From: Spirochaetia bacterium
Lineage (GTDB): Bacteria; Spirochaetota; Spirochaetia; Sphaerochaetales; Sphaerochaetaceae
Direction of reading: 5' to 3'
Assembly: GCA_900769955.1 (NCBI GenBank)
Contig: CAAGIP010000187.1
Span: 1 to 44,522 of the forward strand
DNA: 44,522 bases
Positions 40,593 to 44,522 of this stretch are shown in pieces; position 1 is the first letter of the stretch; each line of letters opens with the position of its first letter. The notes under the pieces were generated by a model. It made no database searches, was not told the DNA's origin, and saw nothing but the letters and a program-made list of their open reading frames with translations. Made by a program: the position numbers and the translations under genes.

Positions 40593-40623
40593 CCAAATCT
40601 AATGCACATACCGTGCCAACTTG
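40565..40623. repeat. Direct repeat copy 2 (promoter plus 5' part of small RNA)
   Basis: Second copy of the repeat at 40438-40496. The spacing of 127 bp equals one transcription unit. Confidence 0.85.
40603..40619 (-). promoter_or_regulatory. Sigma-54 promoter of small RNA 2
   Basis: On the minus strand TTGGCACGGTATGTGCA, again one defined position short of the consensus TTGGCACGRNNNTTGCA. Confidence 0.8.
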
Positions 40624-40639
40624 AAAAAATGTGAGAAAA

Positions 40640-40698
40640 ATGTGTAAAAACACATGAAAACCCGTCTTTTACCCGTATCAGCCGTGCAGAAACTGCAC
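40640..40698. promoter_or_regulatory. Two inverted repeats upstream of the small RNA promoters
   Basis: ATGTGTAAAAACACAT (40640-40655) and GTGCAGAAACTGCAC (40684-40698), at about -48 and -92 of small RNA 2. Sigma-54 promoters need upstream activator sites, and these are the only inverted repeats at fitting distances. Confidence 0.4.
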
Positions 40699-40743
40699 TT
40701 CATCAACTGTTACTTTTTTGCACAGTGTGAAAAATTCTCAAAC

Positions 40744-40771
40744 TTGACGGTGTGAAAAATACGCATATCCT
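40744..40771 (+). promoter_or_regulatory. Promoter of the rhomboid gene (leaderless)
   Basis: TTGACG (40744-40749), a 16-bp spacer and TATCCT (40766-40771); ATG 40779 follows after seven bases. The 11-nt repeat GTGTGAAAAAT occurs at 40725-40735 and 40750-40760. Confidence 0.6.
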
Positions 40772-40778
40772 TAATTCT

Positions 40779-41402
40779 ATGGGAAATTCAATACTAAACA
40801 GAAAATTCAGATACACCTACTCAAACCTGACCATAGTCCTCATTGTCATAAACTTCGCGGTATTCGCACTTACGGGATTTCTGTTCCCGAGACTCGAGTA
40901 CTACCTCGGCATGGTACCTGCCTTCATATACTATAAACATTATTACTGGCAGTTCTTCACTTATATGTTCACTCACTCCGGAATAAGCCATCTCATATTC
41001 AACATGCTGGCACTCTACATCTTCGGAAATGCAGTGGAGCGCCGTCTGGGATCAAGAGAATTCCTGCTTTACTACCTTACAGTAGGCTTCCTCTCAGGCC
41101 TTGCAAGCTATGGAGTGTATTACCTCACCAATACCAACGTCGTCCTTGTCGGAGCCTCGGGAGCGATCTACGGACTTCTCATCATGTTCGCAGTTCTCTA
41201 TCCCAATGCCCTGATCTACGTTTTCGGTCTGATCCCCGTACGGGCTCCGCTTCTTGTCGTTATCTACTTCTTCATATCGTTCTTCAGCGGCTTCAGGGGA
41301 GGCTCCGTAGCACACTTTACCCACATGTTCGGTCTGGTATTCGGCTTCCTCTACATCATCATACGACTCAAGATTAACCCTCTAAATGTATGGAAAAGGT
41401 AG
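40779..41402 (+). CDS. Rhomboid-family intramembrane serine protease
   Basis: 207 aa from ATG 40779 (an upstream in-frame GTG at 40752 lies inside the promoter spacer). Six membrane segments. HLIFNMLALY (HxxxN, His71 and Asn75), GASG with nucleophile Ser127 and THMFG with catalytic His182. The dyad is complete, so an active protease is likely. Substrates unknown. No Shine-Dalgarno sequence; predicted leaderless. Confidence 0.9.
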   Translation: MGNSILNRKFRYTYSNLTIVLIVINFAVFALTGFLFPRLEYYLGMVPAFIYYKHYYWQFFTYMFTHSGISHLIFNMLALYIFGNAVERRLGSREFLLYYLTVGFLSGLASYGVYYLTNTNVVLVGASGAIYGLLIMFAVLYPNALIYVFGLIPVRAPLLVVIYFFISFFSGFRGGSVAHFTHMFGLVFGFLYIIIRLKINPLNVWKR

Positions 41403-41483
41403 AAGTTGATTCTTATGTCATAACTTTATCGTTATTTTCCATTAAAAACCACTGAAATATCAGAAAAATCCAATGAAATCGCG

Positions 41484-41513
41484 TTGACAACCCAATATCA
41501 GATGTCATAAGAT
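41484..41513 (+). promoter_or_regulatory. Promoter of the first secreted beta-rich protein
   Basis: TTGACA (41484-41489), an 18-bp spacer and TAAGAT (41508-41513). The 9-bp ATGTCATAA occurs at 41415-41423 and again overlapping this -10 box (41502-41510). Confidence 0.6.
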
Positions 41514-41554
41514 GGGCATACACAAAAGAAATATAATAAAGGGGAATTCAAATA

Positions 41555-42202
41555 ATGAAAAAACTCACAGTTATCCTTATGATGCTCATCCTGGCAGCAG
41601 GAATGGTGTTTGCAACGAATACAGTAACGCTTAATTCAACGATCGCAGCAGGTACAGGTGTTACTGATACTGGTACAGGTAATGTCATCGGTGGCGGTGA
41701 TACATCCGGTTTCTGGCTTAAGCTTGCTTACTATACCGATAAGAATCCTGCTCTCAGGGAAGTAACGACAACCGCTGAGACAGCCCGCCTTACAGAAACC
41801 GGATCAAATGAAAATGCAATTGGTACACTGACTTTCGTATTTACATATGCAGGTAACGCAGCAAGCTCCGGAAGTATTGAGAATATCAGAGTAGCAACAG
41901 AAGGCTGGAAGGGCATCGGCGCTGAAAACTCATCAGAAAGATTCCCTATTACCCTTACATATGCTAAGCAGAACTCAACTGTTGATAATCTGGCTGCAAG
42001 TGAAACTGCAACGGCAGGAAGTTCCACGGATGAAACAACAGGTAATACTACAGTTTCCACCACTTTCGATGTGAACTATCCTTCCGGTCTTGTCGCAACA
42101 TCAAAGCAGCTTGCAAAGGTAACTGCCAACTGGGATAAGTCTGATAACCGCAAGGCCGGTACTTACCAGGCAACAATCACTGTTACTGTAAACGGCAACT
42201 GA
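41555..42202 (+). CDS. Secreted beta-rich protein, family member 1
   Basis: 215 aa with a signal peptide ending near VFATN. The mature part is Thr/Ser/Ala-rich with alternating hydrophobics, as in an Ig-like or pilin-like beta sandwich: AGTGV near the start, EGWKGIG in the middle and a final strand AGTYQATITVTVNGN. AAGGGG precedes the ATG. It is related to the next two secreted proteins, sharing AGTGV, GWK and the final G.Y.A.I.V strand. Probably a surface or periplasmic structural protein; no named family recognised. Confidence 0.78.
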   Translation: MKKLTVILMMLILAAGMVFATNTVTLNSTIAAGTGVTDTGTGNVIGGGDTSGFWLKLAYYTDKNPALREVTTTAETARLTETGSNENAIGTLTFVFTYAGNAASSGSIENIRVATEGWKGIGAENSSERFPITLTYAKQNSTVDNLAASETATAGSSTDETTGNTTVSTTFDVNYPSGLVATSKQLAKVTANWDKSDNRKAGTYQATITVTVNGN

Positions 42203-42224
42203 TTAATAATAAGGTAATAGTAGG

Positions 42225-42806
42225 ATGAAGAGATCAGCTTTAATACTTATATTCCTGTTGATCATCTCCATTACACTGTTCGCAGCTGATGCAAGTGTCG
42301 GTTCATCGACGGCATCTCTCTCAATGACATCATCCGTTCCTGCCGGGACGGGTGTGGAGGTGCCGGAAGGTGTAACACTCGTAGGTAACCTTGCCATCCA
42401 GTATCAGTATGGAGATGGGACACCCTGGGAGTATGTATCCAACAAAGAACTCGCTATCGGGACAATAGGTGTGGTCGACGACAGCGTTTACTTACAGGTT
42501 CTTTACTATGGCAACGAAGCGGATACTTACTCATGCTCGGTAGCATTCTCATCAACCGGATGGAAAAGAGCCGGAAGCCGTGAAGTGGATGGTGCAAGCC
42601 TTCCGATTAACTTCAAGGACCTGAGCGTTATCAACAACGACAAGTTCCAGTCAACTGCAAATGATCAGGGATTCAGTCTTGTAGTCCCTGTATCAACCCC
42701 GATCAACGGTGCTTCAGTAGCGACAATTCTTGCATACTGGGGTACTGCGGATCTTCCCTCAGGCGAGTATATCGCATCCATTGAGATCGCGGTATCATCT
42801 CCATAG
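42225..42806 (+). CDS. Secreted beta-rich protein, family member 2
   Basis: 193 aa. Signal peptide (LIFLLIISITLFAAD), then AGTGVEV, TGWKRAG and the final strand SGEYIASIEIAVSS, matching member 1. It lies 22 bp after member 1 and is followed by a terminator, so the two form an operon. The function is probably shared with member 1. Confidence 0.78.
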   Translation: MKRSALILIFLLIISITLFAADASVGSSTASLSMTSSVPAGTGVEVPEGVTLVGNLAIQYQYGDGTPWEYVSNKELAIGTIGVVDDSVYLQVLYYGNEADTYSCSVAFSSTGWKRAGSREVDGASLPINFKDLSVINNDKFQSTANDQGFSLVVPVSTPINGASVATILAYWGTADLPSGEYIASIEIAVSSP

Positions 42807-42828
42807 AACTAAAACTAAACTGCTTTTT

Positions 42829-42854
42829 GCCAGGAGTCCCCTCTCCTGGCTTTT
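42829..42854 (+). terminator. Terminator of the two-gene secreted protein operon
   Basis: Stem GCCAGGAG / CTCCTGGC (42829-42836, 42843-42850) with a 6-nt loop and TTTT. Confidence 0.85.
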
Positions 42855-43050
42855 ATGTTTTTAACGCAAGAACAACGTAGAGCTCCGGCAGCTGATAGCT
42901 GTTCTGACCATTTATGCTACAGTTGGCTTTATTGACAAAATACAGGTGAGAGCCTTGCCAATCTCTTTCATTTATGTTCCAGATAGATCCCGAAGAAAAG
43001 TACTGTGAATACAGCAATATCTTAAGGGTAGGCCTTAATCCTTTGCTCCA
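42853..43050 (-). pseudogene. Remnant of a gene (C-terminal part), minus strand
   Basis: An open frame of 65 codons ends at TAA 42853-42855 but has no ATG and is closed upstream by a stop inside the inverted repeat at 43026-43067. The peptide looks protein-like, with YFSSGSIWNINERDW and SYQLPELYVVLALKT, rather than random. I read it as the tail of a lost surface or phage-type gene. Confidence 0.35.
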
Positions 43051-43067
43051 TTAAGATAAGCCTACCC
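43026..43067. repeat. Imperfect inverted repeat
   Basis: GGGTAGGC plus CTTAAT pair with ATTAAG and GCCTACCC, with a 4-nt bulge and a 10-nt loop. It may be a terminator relic or the edge of a lost element. Confidence 0.55.
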
Positions 43068-43092
43068 GGTAAGAACTGTAGCCTCGGTATGA

Positions 43093-43194
43093 AAGTCATA
43101 TTCTATATGGTGTATATACGAGGGTGCTATCACACTCTGGAGCGTAATCGGTGCGCTGGTATTGCTTATGGGCAATCAGAAAGGGAAGAGGTAA
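43093..43194 (+). pseudogene. Remnant encoding a hydrophobic segment with a basic tail
   Basis: A 33-codon open stretch, preceded by a stop and without a start codon, encodes a hydrophobic helix (ITLWSVIGALVLLMG) ended by NQKGKR and a stop. This resembles the end of a membrane or surface-anchored protein. Short, so uncertain. Confidence 0.28.
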
Positions 43195-43582
43195 GTAATG
43201 ATGTTGTATGCTATATCCCTGTAATAAACCTTGTCTACTCGTGTAGACATACTGAAATACAGAAGATCTACGTAATGCTGTTTCCTGTTAAGGGTTGCTA
43301 ATTTGTTTTTACTTACAGATGAGAAGCCTGGGTGACAATCTGCAATATGACTCTACAGTAGGGTGCGGGATAATTCATTCAGTTGTCCGTTTCTTCTTGT
43401 CTGAGGTGAAGGCTATTCAATACAGTTTGCAGTTATCAAGCGTAAGAAGTAGTGTACTATGATCAAACATATGACATTAATAAAAATGTAGAAAAGACGA
43501 ATTTAAAAGAAATGTTGTAAGATGTATGTAGAAAGAAACGATAAAAGTAATATGTTTGTAATAAGTTTTGAAGGTTTTAAGC
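43195..43582. other. AT-rich intergenic DNA without a recognisable gene
   Basis: No coding frame with convincing composition. The only structure I see is the short hairpin GTCTAC/GTAGAC at 43233-43248. Confidence 0.5.
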
Positions 43583-43602
43583 TTAGTAAACCGATTTACT
43601 AA
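43583..43602. promoter_or_regulatory. Perfect inverted repeat, LacI-like operator candidate
   Basis: TTAGTAAA CCGA TTTACTAA, 8-bp arms, 30 bp upstream of the -35 box of the third secreted protein gene. Confidence 0.45.
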
Positions 43603-43631
43603 CAATTAATGAAATATTTTTCAAAAATGTG

Positions 43632-43660
43632 TTGACACATGCAAGGATATGTCGTATGTT
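43632..43660 (+). promoter_or_regulatory. Promoter of the third secreted beta-rich protein
   Basis: TTGACA (43632-43637), a 17-bp spacer and TATGTT (43655-43660). Confidence 0.72.
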
Positions 43661-43708
43661 ATGGGTGTAAACAATAAATGAAAGCAAATTAAAGGGGTTT
43701 TAAAGAAT

Positions 43709-44182
43709 ATGAAAAAGATCGCAGCAGTTTTAGTTTTAGCATTAGTCGCAATGACAGCAGTGTTCGCAATAACAAACAAATCAGCAAACCTGTCAGTCAA
43801 GCTCAATGTAGAATCAGCTACAACAGTAGCATTCACAAATAAAGAGCTCACATCAAACGTAATTTCAGCTGATGATATGTTTGAAAATAATGAATTCGTA
43901 GTAGAAGCCAATAAAACATATACAGACAAGATTTGGGCTTCATATGTTTCAACATGTAAGTCTCCTATCACAATCAAGGTTGAAGTTGCTCAGGCTCTTA
44001 AAAATGCAGATGATACAATCAGTACTACGTTAACAGGCAATGTCGAGGCAACAGAATCCGGCAATGCAACAACACAGAGACATTATTCTCTTCCCGTAAC
44101 ACTTGTGATTGGTTCTGATGAAGGTAAGCTTGCGGGTGAATATGTTGGAACTCTTAAGCTGACAGTTACTGCTAATGATTAA
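43709..44182 (+). CDS. Secreted beta-rich protein, family member 3
   Basis: 157 aa, the shortest member. Signal peptide ending VFAITNK, then KSANLSVKLNVESATTV and a final strand AGEYVGTLKLTVTAND like members 1 and 2. AAAGGGG precedes the ATG. It is monocistronic with its own promoter and terminator, and shows the AT-rich codon use of its surroundings at the 5' end. Function as for the other members. Confidence 0.75.
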   Translation: MKKIAAVLVLALVAMTAVFAITNKSANLSVKLNVESATTVAFTNKELTSNVISADDMFENNEFVVEANKTYTDKIWASYVSTCKSPITIKVEVAQALKNADDTISTTLTGNVEATESGNATTQRHYSLPVTLVIGSDEGKLAGEYVGTLKLTVTAND

Positions 44183-44204
44183 TCAACAGTATATCTTATG
44201 TAGG

Positions 44205-44229
44205 CCACTCCCTTTCCGGAGTGGTTTTT
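44205..44229 (+). terminator. Terminator of the third secreted protein gene
   Basis: Stem CCACTCC / GGAGTGG with a 6-nt loop and TTTTT. Confidence 0.85.
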
Positions 44230-44289
44230 CTTTGTCTTTTGGTATGGAACAATTTCTGGTTAATCATTATAGTTTGGTGGGTTTTCAAT

Positions 44290-44522
44290 ATGCAGATCAA
44301 TAAATACTTTACGGCTCTGAAAAATGAGTTCAGGGGTTATAATGCTTCTGCCTTCATGAAAGATGTCCTTGCAGGTATTACCTGTACTGCTGTGGCTCTT
44401 CCATTGGCTCTGGCATTCGGTGTATCTTCCGGAGCAGATGCGGCATCCGGCCTTATATGTGCCATTCTGGCCGGACTTATCATCGGAGGTTTATCCGGTG
44501 CTTCCTATCAGATCTCCGGTCC
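44290..44522 (+). CDS. SulP-family anion transporter (N-terminal part)
   Basis: Partial, 77 codons to the window edge. After a charged N-terminus the sequence FMKDVLAGITCTAVALPLAL and GADAASGLICAILAGLIIGG is the first membrane region of SulP permeases (sulfate, bicarbonate or other anions). GGTGGG lies about 10 bases before the ATG. The anion cannot be told from this part. Confidence 0.82.
   Translation, partial: MQINKYFTALKNEFRGYNASAFMKDVLAGITCTAVALPLALAFGVSSGADAASGLICAILAGLIIGGLSGASYQISG

Noticed and set aside
40375..40623. The repeats read as plus-strand RNAs with AAGGAGG ribosome sites
   Set aside because: No plus-strand promoter or open frame follows AAGGAGG; the -24/-12 elements and T runs all point to the minus strand.
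43089..43301. 70-codon plus-strand open frame
   Set aside because: No ribosome binding site and unlikely composition; it overlaps a more protein-like frame in another phase.
44248..44262. TGGAACAATTTCTGG upstream of the SulP gene as a third KdgR site
   Set aside because: Only the left arm matches and the right arm is lost; the gene has no link to hexuronates.
1..44522. Phage, CRISPR, toxin-antitoxin or defence island
   Set aside because: No repeats with spacers, integrases, nuclease-methylase pairs or short toxin/antitoxin pairs are visible.

Overview
The window comes from a bacterium of roughly 50% GC and most resembles a gut-type spirochaete (Sphaerochaeta/Treponema-like). This is inferred from the permissive lipoprotein signals, the PnrA/BMP-type nucleoside importer, the pectin and hexuronate gene set, and sigma-54-type promoter sequences. 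No rRNA or tRNA genes, CRISPR array, replication origin or complete IS element are visible. The extreme left carries the tail of an unidentified, possibly transposase, gene.

Positions 264-23727 form a pectin / hexuronate locus. A KDPG aldolase with an extra C-terminal domain (minus) diverges from KDG kinase plus an intracellular CE12-type acetylesterase (plus). A tightly overlapping minus-strand operon uxaB-uxaA-uxaC plus an IclR regulator (KdgR-like) converts galacturonate/glucuronate to KDG; an InlB-repeat lipoprotein follows it. A 1065-aa regulator (LacI-type sensor, degenerate kinase-like middle, AraC HTH) diverges from uxaB and precedes a large transporter operon: LplB/YtcP-type permeases, a 731-aa binding lipoprotein, five small unassigned membrane proteins and two MsmX-type ATPases, ending in a GH105 unsaturated rhamnogalacturonyl hydrolase. 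A KdgR-like 15-bp operator occurs in both divergent intergenic regions (1334-1348 and 9656-9670), tying the aldolase/kinase pair to the uxa operon.

Positions 23902-30649 form a nucleoside uptake and salvage operon: BMP binding protein, double-domain ATPase, two permeases, purine nucleoside phosphorylase, a DUF985-type cupin and a short-chain dehydrogenase. Next come a metallophosphoesterase and a ParB-like protein, then, on the minus strand, a flavodoxin-like protein, a solo ABC ATPase and a GntR/FCD regulator. After a 622-bp intergenic region with a putative small RNA comes an RpiB/LacAB-family isomerase, possibly the isomerase for the 4-deoxy uronate released by GH105. A ROK regulator, htpG, a mechanosensitive channel, rlmE and a rhomboid protease follow.

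The most unusual signal lies between rlmE and the rhomboid gene. A ~59-bp sequence is directly repeated. On the minus strand each copy holds an almost perfect -24/-12 (sigma-54) promoter, a short transcribed stretch with an unpaired anti-Shine-Dalgarno sequence (ACCTCCTT), and then a different strong terminator. I read this as two tandem sigma-54-dependent sibling small RNAs. A separate plus-strand RNA candidate at about 34600-34704 shows complementary AGGAGGTT stretches and could be their target or sponge, or a CsrA-binding RNA.

The right end carries three secreted small beta-rich proteins of one family, separated by about 900 bp of AT-rich DNA with gene remnants, and the start of a SulP transporter. 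Four genes (the AraC hybrid, metallophosphoesterase, ROK regulator and rhomboid) have promoter -10 boxes only 6-8 nt before their start codons and no ribosome binding site, indicating leaderless transcripts.
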